Shown: positions 1 through 8,601, counted from the stretch's first letter. The stretch: DNA of 64,000 bases from Chitinophaga cymbidii (GCF_007992715.1 NZ_BKAU01000006.1:248001-312000), one strand, 5' to 3'. Program-made: numbers and translations. The notes: generated by a model not told the origin, from the sequence alone.

Positions 1-1497
1 CATGAGGGTTATCTCAATATTGGCGGCAGGCTGAAGAAATTCTATGTGCAGGCGGGTGTTTCAAGGTACAAGCGTGATCACTTCGGTCTTTCCGGCAACT
101 ACACACCAACTAAAACAGAAGATGGGAAAGAACGCGAAAACTCGATGCATGAAGATGTGCAGTTCAATATCAAGATCGGGTATACGCCCAATTCCCGCAG
201 CGAATACGCGATCGGCTATATTGATCAGCAGGGAGAAAAGGGCACGCCGGTATATGCCGGAGCCGATTCGCTGAATTCCCTCCTGAAAAATCCCCGCTAC
301 TGGAAATGGCCTTACTGGAACAAAAAGAGTCTGTACTTTATATCCAATATGCAGCCGGACAGCCTGAGCGAGGTGAAGCTGCGCGTGTACTTCGATCAGT
401 TCCGTAACCGGCTGGACAGCTATGACGACGGCAGCTATACCGCGCAGACAAGACCCTATGCCTTCAGCAGCATCTATGACGATCATAGCATCGGCGCCAG
501 CGCTGAATACAGCAGGAACATCCGGACGGATAACCGGCTGAGCGCGGCCTTACATGCAAAACGCGATATTCACAAAGAACATAACATCGGTGAGCCGGTA
601 AGAAAAACCGCGGACAATACTTATGCTGTCAGCATTTCCGATGAACAACGGTTTTCGGACAACTGGGCGGCAAAGGCGGGGGTAAGCTGGAACATGCGGG
701 AGAACGACGGTGCGGAAAATTATGATAGCCAAACCGGTGCTGTCAGCCAGTTTGACGCCGCAACAAACACGGCCTGGAACGTACAGGCTTCCCTGGCGCG
801 GTATTTTACCCCGGCGCGTTCGGTACGTGCTTCCTTCGGCCGCATGACGCGGTTAGCCACAATAAAGGACAGGTACTCTTACCGCATGGGCACGGCGGTC
901 CCGAATCCTGCTTTGAAAGCGGAGCATGCATTGCATTATGAATTAAGCTATGAGGATGCCAGCATCCGCCGTGTTCGTCTGCAGGCGGCGGTGTTTTATA
1001 GCAGCATCGGAAATGTGATCCAGAATGTAAACAATGTTCAATACGATACCCCCGCCGGCCGCTGGTTATCGCAAATGCAGAATAAAGGCCGCGCAGCATT
1101 CTACGGAGGTGAAGCGGCTGTATCGTACAATATCGGCATGTTGCAAACCGGCATTAATTATTCGTTCATCCGCCGTAAAAATCTGGATGATAAAAATATC
1201 CGTTTTACAGACGTTCCCGAACACAAACTGAGTGGAACGGCAACCTACTCGATTGCACGTGTAGCCCTTACCGTAGACGGCGAATACAACACATACCGGT
1301 ACAGCACCAGCTATGGAACAAAAGCGCCGGGATTCTTTCTGCTGCACGGCTCGCTGGCAGTGCCTGTGCAGTCCTGGCTGCAGGTGCGCATGGGCGTGAA
1401 TAATATTTTTGATAAAGACTACGTGCTGGTGGAGGGCTTTCCGGAACAGGGGCGCAACTATTTCATCAAACTGAATTTTAATTATTCCATTCTATAA
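1..1497 (+). CDS. TonB-dependent outer-membrane receptor, C-terminal part (5' end outside window)
   Basis: The reading frame is open from base 1, so only the last 498 residues or so are present; the signal peptide, TonB box and plug lie upstream of the window. The visible part is a beta-barrel: alternating aromatic and polar strands, a late 'NNIFDKDYVLVEGFPEQGRN' segment typical of the last strands of siderophore, haem or cobalamin type receptors, and an aromatic C-terminal strand (NFNYSIL). It lacks SusC hallmarks, so a small-molecule receptor is more likely than a glycan importer. The next gene starts 10 bases downstream, suggesting co-transcription with the molybdopterin-fold protein. Substrate cannot be told from the barrel alone. 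Confidence 0.85.
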   Translation, partial: HEGYLNIGGRLKKFYVQAGVSRYKRDHFGLSGNYTPTKTEDGKERENSMHEDVQFNIKIGYTPNSRSEYAIGYIDQQGEKGTPVYAGADSLNSLLKNPRYWKWPYWNKKSLYFISNMQPDSLSEVKLRVYFDQFRNRLDSYDDGSYTAQTRPYAFSSIYDDHSIGASAEYSRNIRTDNRLSAALHAKRDIHKEHNIGEPVRKTADNTYAVSISDEQRFSDNWAAKAGVSWNMRENDGAENYDSQTGAVSQFDAATNTAWNVQASLARYFTPARSVRASFGRMTRLATIKDRYSYRMGTAVPNPALKAEHALHYELSYEDASIRRVRLQAAVFYSSIGNVIQNVNNVQYDTPAGRWLSQMQNKGRAAFYGGEAAVSYNIGMLQTGINYSFIRRKNLDDKNIRFTDVPEHKLSGTATYSIARVALTVDGEYNTYRYSTSYGTKAPGFFLLHGSLAVPVQSWLQVRMGVNNIFDKDYVLVEGFPEQGRNYFIKLNFNYSIL

Positions 1498-1507
1498 ATC
1501 ATTACAT

Positions 1508-2026
1508 ATGCATTTCCTTTCCTTTTTCCTGCTTGTAAGCCTTGCCGGGCAGGCCATACCGCCTGTAACAGATACGACGGAGCCGGTCACGGACCAGGTG
1601 GTTGTCCACGGACTGATAGCACATCCTTTTACCATCACGCTCGATAATATCCGTCATTTTAAACCGCAAACCTATCAAAATATGAACATCGTCTGTTCTT
1701 CTGGCGAAACGAAAAAAGTGCTGCGGTCATTCGAAGGGATATCGCTCAAATACATTCTTGACAGTGCGGGTATAACCATGCCACGCCCTAAAGAACGGGG
1801 AAAATACTATATCGCCGTCCGCGCTAGCGACGGTTATACAACGATATATGCCTGGAATGATATTTATAACAATCCTACAGGCGATGAAGTTTTTCTCATT
1901 TTCGCGGAGAACGGCCGGCCGATCATGGAAGACGGGCGTTTTGTAATGATATGCCGGAATGACAAGATCACTGGTCCACGCCATGTGAAATGGGTGGAAA
2001 GTATTGAAGTCGCCAGGCTTCCGTAA
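1508..2026 (+). CDS. Secreted molybdopterin-dependent oxidoreductase-fold protein
   Basis: The 172-residue protein has an N-terminal hydrophobic signal sequence (about residues 1-18) followed by a single domain resembling the oxidoreductase molybdopterin-binding (SUOX) fold. Supporting segments are 'IVCSSGE' near residue 62, where the family's cofactor-ligating cysteine would sit, 'FEGISLKYILDSAG', and 'RHVKWVESIEV' at the C-terminus. It is shorter than catalytic SUOX or YedY enzymes, so it could be a minimal or binding-only version. It follows the TonB receptor by 10 bases, which suggests they work on the same imported compound. Family assignment is moderately sure; activity is inference. 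Confidence 0.6.
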   Translation: MHFLSFFLLVSLAGQAIPPVTDTTEPVTDQVVVHGLIAHPFTITLDNIRHFKPQTYQNMNIVCSSGETKKVLRSFEGISLKYILDSAGITMPRPKERGKYYIAVRASDGYTTIYAWNDIYNNPTGDEVFLIFAENGRPIMEDGRFVMICRNDKITGPRHVKWVESIEVARLP

Positions 2027-2070
2027 GGCCACTGGCATCCTTTTTGACATACCTCCCTCAAACACCGGTT

Positions 2071-2991
2071 ATGCACGGAAAATTACAAGCTGTTACCATC
2101 GGTGTCACAGCCTGCTGCCTCATGATGGGATGTAGTAAAGATGATAAGGATACGAAGCCCGAAATCACGGTGATGAGCGATGTCGCTTATGGCCCGGACG
2201 CCCGTCAGAAAATGGACGTATACCTGCCTGAAGGCCGGACTTCCGGCACGCCGGTGGTGGTGCTGCTGCATGGCGGAGGATTTGTGGCGGGCGATAAATC
2301 GGATATTGCTGCTCCTTCCCGGCAGCTTTCTGAAAAGGGATATGTGGTGCTGAACATGAATTACCGGCTGGTGGATACGGCCGGCATTTTACAGACGCCC
2401 ATTGTGCACAAGCCAAGCGCCGTGCGGATCACAGAGCAGTTGCAGGATATAAAGCTGGCGGTTGGTGTGGCGGCGGGTAAAGCGGCTGAATGGAAGATAC
2501 GTGTAGACCGCTGGGCGATCGCGGGGCACAGTGCCGGCGCCACGCTCGCCATGTTATATGCGTATACGGACGTGAATGCGGACGGCCGCGTAAAGGTGGC
2601 CGCGAACTGGGCGGGCGCAACAGATTTCAGCTTCCAGGACGAATCACAGTTTGACCAGGTGGACCCTCGCCTCGTGGAAATATACTACCGGGCGGTAGGG
2701 TATGAGCCCGTGAATGCAAACAAGCTGGCCTACATGGCGGTAAGCCCTTACTGGGTTGTGAGCAGCGGGAAAGGGAAAGCCACGATCAATATCCGCCCGG
2801 AAAATAACGAGCTGTTCAACATGCCGGACGTGAGCGCCACACTGTACGAAGCATTCACCAATGTGCTGAACAGTAAAAACATTCCGAACCGGTATATTGA
2901 AATAGCTGGCGCTGACCATGGCTTCAGCCAGCCGGGGAACTGGGATAAGGTGATCACGGAAACGGATATCTTTTTCAGAGAGGAATTATAA
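2071..2991 (+). CDS. Alpha/beta-hydrolase (carboxylesterase-like) lipoprotein
   Basis: The ATG at 2071 is preferred over an upstream TTG at 2044 because it begins a lipoprotein signal peptide ending at 'LMMGC' (Cys about 21). The body is an alpha/beta-hydrolase of the hormone-sensitive-lipase/carboxylesterase type: oxyanion-hole 'HGGG' near residues 67-70, nucleophile elbow 'GHSAG' with Ser near 154, and a C-terminal 'GADHGF' that supplies the catalytic His (about 283). It probably removes ester groups from a sugar or small molecule at the cell envelope. It is the last gene of the run starting with the TonB receptor and is closed by a strong hairpin terminator. Confidence 0.82.
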   Translation: MHGKLQAVTIGVTACCLMMGCSKDDKDTKPEITVMSDVAYGPDARQKMDVYLPEGRTSGTPVVVLLHGGGFVAGDKSDIAAPSRQLSEKGYVVLNMNYRLVDTAGILQTPIVHKPSAVRITEQLQDIKLAVGVAAGKAAEWKIRVDRWAIAGHSAGATLAMLYAYTDVNADGRVKVAANWAGATDFSFQDESQFDQVDPRLVEIYYRAVGYEPVNANKLAYMAVSPYWVVSSGKGKATINIRPENNELFNMPDVSATLYEAFTNVLNSKNIPNRYIEIAGADHGFSQPGNWDKVITETDIFFREEL

Positions 2992-2992
2992 A

Positions 2993-3020
2993 AAAAGCCC
3001 GGGTTCACGCCCGGGCTTTT
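2993..3020. terminator. Bidirectional rho-independent terminator
   Basis: Perfect 11-base inverted repeat (arms 2993-3003 and 3010-3020, core GCCCGGG/CCCGGGC) with a 6-base loop. It is flanked by A-run on the left and T-run on the right, so it can end transcription of the esterase gene (+) and of the convergent gene at 3027 (-). Confidence 0.85.
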
Positions 3021-3026
3021 GATCGC

Positions 3027-3575
3027 TTATATGGATTGCTCGAAGATCGATTTCACTTTGAATTGCTGCGCATGCTGGTCGTACCACGCCAGCTCCGGAT
3101 CATGCCTGAACTGCATGTCCAGCAGTTCGTGGAAGCGTTTGTGCTCCGGGAAGGCTTTCTTCAGGTTGGCAATGGTCAGCGGATGCATTTCTCCATCCGC
3201 ATGCGTGCTGAAGTAATACTTCGTTTCCTTGATGCGGCCCTTGCCTTTGGAGACTTCCACATCACGGCTGTACACATGAAAATACTGATGGTCCAGGATG
3301 CGGTACGCATGATTGTTGATGAACCGGTAATCGCGCTGCTTTTCATCGCGGTAACCGAATACTTCGCTTTTGTTCAGCAGCAGCGTTTCACCGGGCGTAT
3401 TCACTTTTACTTTGGAATAGCGTAACGGAATATGCGCGTTGATGTGATGCTCCGTGTAACTGAGCTTCGCATTTTCAAAATCTTTGGCGCTCAGATATAC
3501 ACCGCTTTGCGCAAAAGCCTGAAAGCCGGAAAGGGTAAGCGATATCACCGAAAGGGAGAGAATCAGTCGTTTCAT
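3027..3575 (-). CDS. Secreted protein of unknown function
   Basis: This 182-residue protein begins with a clear Sec signal peptide (MKRLILSLSVISLTLSGFQAFAQ, cut after AFA-Q). The mature part is rich in charged and aromatic residues with several His ('YTEHHINAH', 'DHQYFHVYSRD'), and has no recognised domain. It has no cysteines, so it is likely a soluble periplasmic protein. It is a single gene, convergent with the esterase, with its own -7 promoter element upstream (3598-3605). I do not recognise the family. Confidence 0.7.
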   Translation of the reverse strand: MKRLILSLSVISLTLSGFQAFAQSGVYLSAKDFENAKLSYTEHHINAHIPLRYSKVKVNTPGETLLLNKSEVFGYRDEKQRDYRFINNHAYRILDHQYFHVYSRDVEVSKGKGRIKETKYYFSTHADGEMHPLTIANLKKAFPEHKRFHELLDMQFRHDPELAWYDQHAQQFKVKSIFEQSI

Positions 3576-3597
3576 ATGTTATCGTTTTGGTGTACAG

Positions 3598-3605
3598 CAA
3601 ATTTA
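3598..3605 (-). promoter_or_regulatory. Bacteroidota -7 promoter element (TAAATTTG)
   Basis: On the minus strand this reads TAAATTTG, a perfect match to the Bacteroidota -7 consensus TAnnTTTG, about 23 bases before the ATG at 3575. No good -33 TTTG is seen at the usual distance. Confidence 0.45.
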
Positions 3606-3667
3606 CAAATTGGCGGAAAGAGACAGCTGATAAATATCAGGCAGGTTGTTAATGTTTTTCTAAAAAA

Positions 3668-4594
3668 CTACAGCACATAGTACGCCCGGTTGTCTATTGG
3701 CTCCGTTTCCACTTCGGGCAGCTGTGTTTCTTCAAGCATCTGCAGCAGGTCGTTTTCTACTTTCCGGGCGATGCTGGTCATGGGTGTATCCGTAGGTTTG
3801 TTCTCGAAAGGATCCTGCAGGTTGATCGCCATTTTTTCTATCAGCAGAAAGGAAGCCGAAATAGCCGCCACCAGCGGCACTTCCACAATACCCAGGGAGT
3901 CGATCAGCGCGAAGGGCAGCAGCAGGATGAAGAAGATCACGGCAAAGTGCGTATAAAGGCTGTAGGTAGCCGGGAATATCGTGTTCTTGATCCTTTCACA
4001 TTTTCCCATCGAATCGCACAGGCGCGTGAGCGTGCGGTCCAGCTCCACCTGCTGATACGGGTTGATCCATTCCTGCTGCAGCGCGTATTTCAGATCGCGG
4101 CTGTGCATCTGCAGCAGTCCGGCCGGAACGTTATCGAATTTGGCGGCATAGTTCAGCTCCCGGCGGGAGAGCAGCCGGTCCAGTCCTTTTAACGGTTCTT
4201 TTTTCCTGAGCGATTGCCCGAGGGCGTAATTCCATGCTATTTGTCTTTTAACGAACTGGTCCCGGAAATGCCTGGTCTCCTCTGATTCATTGGCGTGGTC
4301 CATCATGGATGTCAGCTGCCGCGTGAGCGTGCGTGAGTCGTTCACGATTGCGCCCCAAATGGTGCGGGCTTCCCACCAGCGGTCGTACGCCTGGTTGGAG
4401 CGGAATGCCAGCAATAACGAAAGCACGGTACCGAGCACCATCGGCACGCTCAGCGGAATGGAAATATTTTTCAGGCCATACTGATAATACAGCATGTTGA
4501 TGACCAAAGTGTAAATCGTTACAGCCAGTATTTCGTATTTGATCTTGCCGAATATATATTTCAGCGGAATCCCTTTCTTCAGTAACATCGCCAA
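3668..4594 (-). CDS. Bestrophin-family anion channel
   Basis: The 308-residue protein matches the bacterial bestrophin (RFP-TM, UPF0187) family in length and pattern: two N-terminal membrane segments (about residues 20-38 and 48-64), the conserved 'FRSNQAYDRWWEARTIWG' stretch right after, and two further membrane segments around 215-255. Bestrophins form pentameric channels for chloride or other anions in the inner membrane. The start MAMLLKK could equally be the second Met. The UspA-like gene upstream (start 5103) is on the same strand with a 23-base gap, so the two may be co-transcribed. Confidence 0.85.
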   Translation of the reverse strand: MAMLLKKGIPLKYIFGKIKYEILAVTIYTLVINMLYYQYGLKNISIPLSVPMVLGTVLSLLLAFRSNQAYDRWWEARTIWGAIVNDSRTLTRQLTSMMDHANESEETRHFRDQFVKRQIAWNYALGQSLRKKEPLKGLDRLLSRRELNYAAKFDNVPAGLLQMHSRDLKYALQQEWINPYQQVELDRTLTRLCDSMGKCERIKNTIFPATYSLYTHFAVIFFILLLPFALIDSLGIVEVPLVAAISASFLLIEKMAINLQDPFENKPTDTPMTSIARKVENDLLQMLEETQLPEVETEPIDNRAYYVL

Positions 4595-4617
4595 TAGTTT
4601 TAATTAAGAGAACACGT

Positions 4618-5103
4618 TCAGTGAGGTACCACCAGCAGCTCCGATATGGAGGTGCTGGCGGTGATCACCTGTTTGGGCGCCGTCATTTTCAACGGGCTTA
4701 CCGGCAGCCTGCACTTTGAAAACAGCCGTTGGGGGTTGTAGCTTTCCGTGCAGGGCAATTGGTAATAAAAACCTTCCGGCAGCGCTATTTCACTGATCTC
4801 GTGCGCCTTCAGGAAATTGCGCAGGGCGGGCGCGGTGGTGCCGTAAAAAAACTCCACTTGCAGGGAGTTGATCACCGTCGCATATTTATTTTTCATCACT
4901 TCACATGCCTCCCGGAACTCGTTGCTCACCAGCGCATGGTGACGGGTGGATTTGGAGAACACCCAGAAGTCGAGTATCGAATCCGGCAGCCGGAGCGCAT
5001 GCATCAGCGTAATGTTCAGCATATCGTTGTGATTCTCTGCCAGGTTGTGCAGGTAACTTAAAGAGCGAATGGAAAGATCTGTGGGTACCAGAATATTTTT
5101 CAT
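4618..5103 (-). CDS. Universal-stress-protein-like protein (single, divergent UspA domain)
   Basis: The 161-residue protein opens with 'MKNILVPTDLSIRSLSYL', which matches the first strand and helix of the UspA fold, and ends with a short 'TSISELLVVPH' strand like the UspA C-terminus. The ATP-binding G-x2-G-x9-G(S/T) signature is not present, so nucleotide binding is doubtful. It is followed by the bestrophin gene on the same strand. Its promoter region is shared with the divergent two-component operon and holds an array of direct repeats (5141-5222). Confidence 0.65.
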   Translation of the reverse strand: MKNILVPTDLSIRSLSYLHNLAENHNDMLNITLMHALRLPDSILDFWVFSKSTRHHALVSNEFREACEVMKNKYATVINSLQVEFFYGTTAPALRNFLKAHEISEIALPEGFYYQLPCTESYNPQRLFSKCRLPVSPLKMTAPKQVITASTSISELLVVPH

Positions 5104-5140
5104 GAGCAGTATTATTTTACAACAAAGCTAGAGCGGTGGT

Positions 5141-5222
5141 GTTAAGATGCGGTAAGCGCGGCGTTAGAGTATTGTTGCCAAATGGTAAGAATGTAGCGGG
5201 AGGGAGGTTAGAATCCGGTAAG
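5141..5222 (+). promoter_or_regulatory. Direct-repeat array, candidate response-regulator binding region
   Basis: Six copies of a G(G/T)TA(A/G)(A/G) motif in one orientation start at 5141, 5151, 5163, 5184, 5207 and 5217. Spacings of 10, 12, 21, 23 and 10 bases are close to whole helical turns. The outer pairs form two 16-base elements (5141-5156 and 5207-5222) identical at 13 of 16 positions. OmpR/PhoB-type regulators bind such direct repeats, so autoregulation by the product of the next gene is plausible. Confidence 0.5.
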
Positions 5223-5260
5223 AGAATGCCGCGATCTGCTGTTTTCCGGCCCGCAGACCT

Positions 5261-5268
5261 TAAATTTG
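5261..5268 (+). promoter_or_regulatory. Bacteroidota -7 promoter element (TAAATTTG)
   Basis: Perfect TAnnTTTG match 10 bases before the response-regulator start codon, implying a very short leader. The -33 region is weak, which fits a promoter needing an activator bound at the direct repeats just upstream. Confidence 0.5.
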
Positions 5269-5278
5269 AACAGATCAT

Positions 5279-5989
5279 ATGAGAATATTATTAATAGAAG
5301 ATGAACCCGCTGTGGTATCTGTTATCTCCCGGGGATTAACGGAGTCCGGGTACGAAGTGAGTGTTGCACCGGACGGCCTGTTGGGGCTGGACATGGCGCG
5401 GAACAATGATTTCGGCATGATCATCATGGATGTGATGCTGCCGGGAAAGAACGGCATCGAGCTGTGCCGGCAGTTGCGTTCCGAAGATATGAAAGTGCCC
5501 ATCCTGATGCTGACGGCGCTCGGCACCACGGAGAACGTGGTGATGGGGCTGGACAGCGGGGCGGACGATTATCTTACTAAGCCATTCAAATTCCAGGAGC
5601 TGGAAGCGCGCATCCGTTCCCTGATGAGAAGGCAGGCGCCCGCTTTCAACGGACAGGCAGTGGCAGCGCCCGGCGTATTGCGGCTGGCGGAGCTGGAGCT
5701 GAATACAGACACCAAGCAGGCAGGCCGGAACGGCCGGAACATCATGCTCACCGCCACCGAATACCGGCTGCTGGAATACCTGTTGCGCAATCCCCGCAAG
5801 GTACTGTCAAGAGTAGAAATACTGGAACATGTCTGGGGAATTGATTTTAACATGAACACGAAGGTGGTGGACGTGTACGTCAATTATCTCCGTAAAAAGA
5901 TAAACAGGAATAACGAGCCGGAGCTGATCCATACCGTGGTAGGGCATGGCTATATGTTAAAGGAAACACTGACGGATGAAAATCAGTAA
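5279..5989 (+). CDS. OmpR-family DNA-binding response regulator
   Basis: The 236-residue protein has an N-terminal receiver domain (about 1-118) with acidic pocket 'EDE' at 7-9, phospho-acceptor Asp about 51 in 'MDVMLPG', and Lys about 101 in 'DYLTKPF'. A C-terminal winged-helix effector domain (about 130-232) includes 'LTATEYRLLEYLLRNP' and the recognition region 'VVDVYVNYLRKKI'. Its stop overlaps the kinase start by 14 bases, so the two are translationally coupled. Phosphorylation by the downstream kinase is the expected input. The regulon is unknown; the direct repeats upstream suggest autoregulation. Confidence 0.95.
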   Translation: MRILLIEDEPAVVSVISRGLTESGYEVSVAPDGLLGLDMARNNDFGMIIMDVMLPGKNGIELCRQLRSEDMKVPILMLTALGTTENVVMGLDSGADDYLTKPFKFQELEARIRSLMRRQAPAFNGQAVAAPGVLRLAELELNTDTKQAGRNGRNIMLTATEYRLLEYLLRNPRKVLSRVEILEHVWGIDFNMNTKVVDVYVNYLRKKINRNNEPELIHTVVGHGYMLKETLTDENQ

Positions 5990-7337
5990 CAAGATCATGC
6001 TGCTCTTCGCCCTGTTGACAGTATCGATCATCACGGGGATGAGCTTCTTCGTGTATTACATGGCCAACCAGCATTCTTTTGAAGACTTTTACAAGCGCCT
6101 GGAAATACGCGCCTACCTGACCGCGCACGCTACTTTTCCGCCAGTGGGCACGGACACGCTGGCTTACAATTATATCCGCGACCGCCACCTGGAAAAGCTG
6201 CCTTCAGAGAAAGAATATATTCTCCCCGTCAGGCAAATGGACGATGTGCGCCCGCATCCCGAACTCGGTTTGCCGCTGCAGTTTTACCAGGAGGTGATCC
6301 GCAATGGCAAGGAAACCTTCCGCAGCGGCGAACGCTTTTATGAAGGGATTTTGTATACGCATACAGACGGCAATTACATCGTCATCGTTTCCGCCGTGAA
6401 TGAATACAGGGCGCAGTACATCGCGGAACTGCGGCGCATCCTCATTATCTGCTTTATCATTGCGGCCGGGGTGGTCATAGGGGCGGGACTTTTCTTTACC
6501 CACTACATCCTCCGGCCCATTCACCGCATTATGAACCAGGTGAAGAACATCAGTTCCGGCAACCTGCATATGCGGGTGGAATCGCACTCCGGCGGGGACG
6601 AAGTGAGCGAACTGGCCGGCACTTTCAATAACATGCTGGACCGGCTGGAGACGGCTTTTGAAACACAGAACAATTTTGTGAGCAACGCATCTCACGAACT
6701 CGGCACCCCACTGACGGCCATCATCGGCGAAGCCGAACTGGCCTTGAGCAAGGAACGCGACTGTAACAGCTACCAGGCATCCATCCGGAGCATGCTGCGG
6801 GAAGCTGAACGCCTGGAACACATTACCCGCAGCCTGCTGCATCTTGCACAGACCGGCTTCGACGGAAAGAAGCAAAGCTGGGGCAGCGTACGGACGGATG
6901 AATTGCTTTTCTCCGTCAAGCATATGATAGACCGCATCACTCCGGGCAATAAAGTGGAGATCGACTACAGCCTTTTCCCCGAAGAAGAAGAAAAGATGAG
7001 CATCCCCGGAAATTTCCAGCTGCTGGAACTGGCCCTGAGCAATATTATCAGCAATGCTGTAAAATATTCCAGCAACAGCCCCGTATCCGTTGCGCTGGCC
7101 GCCACTAATTCAAAGAATATCATCATTGTGCGGGACCACGGCATCGGGATACCGGAAGAGGATCTGCCCTATATCTTTTCCCCGTTCTTCCGCGCATCCA
7201 ACACCAAACCCTTCAAAGGATACGGCATCGGCCTGCCGCTGACCAACAACATCATCCGGATGCACAAAGGCGAGATCATTGTGAACAGCCGCATGAACGA
7301 AGGCACGGAGATCAGGGTAGAGCTGCCTTCATCCTGA
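5976..7337 (+). CDS. Sensor histidine kinase with HAMP domain
   Basis: The 453-residue inner-membrane kinase has a first membrane segment (about 8-28), a periplasmic sensor of roughly 120 residues, a second membrane segment (about 153-178), HAMP (about 178-230), HisKA with the phospho-acceptor His about 240, and a C-terminal ATPase domain with N box 'NIISNAVKYSS', G1 'DHGIGIP' and G2 'GYGIGLPL'. The H box reads HELGTP, with Gly where Arg is usual; kinases with this variant exist. It is the partner of the upstream response regulator. The periplasmic part has no recognised ligand domain, so the signal is unknown. It ends 2 bases from the convergent serine hydrolase. Confidence 0.94.
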   Translation: MKISNKIMLLFALLTVSIITGMSFFVYYMANQHSFEDFYKRLEIRAYLTAHATFPPVGTDTLAYNYIRDRHLEKLPSEKEYILPVRQMDDVRPHPELGLPLQFYQEVIRNGKETFRSGERFYEGILYTHTDGNYIVIVSAVNEYRAQYIAELRRILIICFIIAAGVVIGAGLFFTHYILRPIHRIMNQVKNISSGNLHMRVESHSGGDEVSELAGTFNNMLDRLETAFETQNNFVSNASHELGTPLTAIIGEAELALSKERDCNSYQASIRSMLREAERLEHITRSLLHLAQTGFDGKKQSWGSVRTDELLFSVKHMIDRITPGNKVEIDYSLFPEEEEKMSIPGNFQLLELALSNIISNAVKYSSNSPVSVALAATNSKNIIIVRDHGIGIPEEDLPYIFSPFFRASNTKPFKGYGIGLPLTNNIIRMHKGEIIVNSRMNEGTEIRVELPSS

Positions 7338-7339
7338 CC

Positions 7340-8434
7340 CTACCGGACGAAATAGTCGATAAAGGCCCTGGCGAAAGCGGATGCCTGCACCTTTTTGTTC
7401 AGGCTTCTCCGGAAAGGATTGATCATAGGCAGCGGCCGCATGATGTGGTAGAACGGACGGCTGAGGTCCTGAGAGTTCGCCAGGATGATGAAAGTGAGGT
7501 CCTTTTCCGGGATTTTGAGGAACAAGGCCGAATAGCCCGTCCACCAACCGGTGTGCCAGAACATCTTCATGCCTTTGTATTGGCTGACGAACCAGCCATA
7601 TCCATACTGGACCTTTTTACCTTTAGGCGTTACAAACGGCGTCAAAACCTGCCGCCAGGTAGCGTCTTTGAGAAACTTTCCTTCATCGATGGCATTGGAA
7701 TAAACTGCGAGATCGGACACGGTGCTCATAAGTCCGGCAGCCGGCCCGAAGCCATAGGTAAACTGTACGGGCACGATCTGTTTATCCCGCCAGTCGTACG
7801 GCCTGGCAACGTTTTTCAGGAAAGCCGTTTTATCATACCCGCTCAGGCTGAAAGCCGCACTGTCGTCAGTGCTCGGTACAGTGCGCCGTAAATGCAGCGG
7901 ACGAATGATATTTTCATATAGCAATTCCCCGAACGTTCGTCCGGACGTCTTTTCGATCGCGTTACCCAGTTCATTGTACCAGGCCCCGTTGTACCGGAAA
8001 CTGTAGCCCGGCTTAAAACCGTTGAAGCTATGGCCGCTGGCCGTATGCGTGAGCAGGTGCGTCAGCTTTATCCGCTCGTCGCTGCCCCAGCGGGCGCCAA
8101 GGTTGATGCCGTATTTCGAAATAGGATCATCCAGGCTCAGTTTACCATCCTCCACCAGCTGCATCAGGATAATGGAGCCAAAGGTTTTGGTAACGGAAGC
8201 TACCTGGTACACCGTATTTTCATCAGGTGGGATTTTTTGTTCCACGTTGGCATATCCAAGGCCGGCTTTCCAGATCATCTTCCGCTGATGCACGACGCCA
8301 ATGGAAAGCCCGGGAATATGATAACGCTGGCGCAGGGATTCCATTTTTTGGGCGAAGCCGGCTGTATCCATTTCCTGGGCGAACAAATACTGTGCAGGTA
8401 AAAAGACGGCAAACAATGTAAAGATCCATTTCAT
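7340..8434 (-). CDS. Secreted serine hydrolase of the beta-lactamase (class C/AmpC-like) fold
   Basis: The start is placed at 8434, where a signal peptide begins (MKWIFTLFAVFLPAQYLFAQ), not at the longer frame from 8482. The 364-residue product shows the S-x-x-K nucleophile motif (Ser80-Lys83, 'ASVTK'), 'LLTHTASG', and a C-terminal 'WHTGWWTG' in place of KTG. The second motif, normally Y-x-N, reads Tyr-Asn-Gly (about 148-150), so a usual catalytic Asn is missing or shifted. Family members include esterases, D-aminopeptidases and penicillin-binding proteins; antibiotic hydrolysis should not be assumed. It is a single gene, convergent with the histidine kinase. Confidence 0.88.
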   Translation of the reverse strand: MKWIFTLFAVFLPAQYLFAQEMDTAGFAQKMESLRQRYHIPGLSIGVVHQRKMIWKAGLGYANVEQKIPPDENTVYQVASVTKTFGSIILMQLVEDGKLSLDDPISKYGINLGARWGSDERIKLTHLLTHTASGHSFNGFKPGYSFRYNGAWYNELGNAIEKTSGRTFGELLYENIIRPLHLRRTVPSTDDSAAFSLSGYDKTAFLKNVARPYDWRDKQIVPVQFTYGFGPAAGLMSTVSDLAVYSNAIDEGKFLKDATWRQVLTPFVTPKGKKVQYGYGWFVSQYKGMKMFWHTGWWTGYSALFLKIPEKDLTFIILANSQDLSRPFYHIMRPLPMINPFRRSLNKKVQASAFARAFIDYFVR

Positions 8435-8540
8435 ATGTTTGGTTTCATTTACTGCAAAACTGCATCGTTTGTGCTGTTCCATCTATTCAAATCAGGATTT
8501 GAATGCTATACATGAGCAATATGACCGGCATTTCCGGATA

Positions 8541-8568
8541 AAAAAAATCCTTCAGCTTCCTGAAGGAT
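8541..8568 (-). terminator. Rho-independent terminator for the 59-aa gene
   Basis: Perfect 9-base stem (8547-8555 with 8560-8568) and a 4-base loop. On the minus strand it is followed by a run of at least seven T. It lies 34 bases after the stop of the small gene at 8602 and ends the two-gene transcript. Confidence 0.85.
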
Positions 8569-8601
8569 CAAATATTATGGATGGATATAATGAATATTGA
8601 A

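Noticed and set aside
7340-8434. Reading the serine hydrolase as an antibiotic-resistance beta-lactamase.
   Set aside because: The family is broad, the Tyr-x-Asn motif is altered and the KTG motif is HTG, so resistance cannot be claimed.
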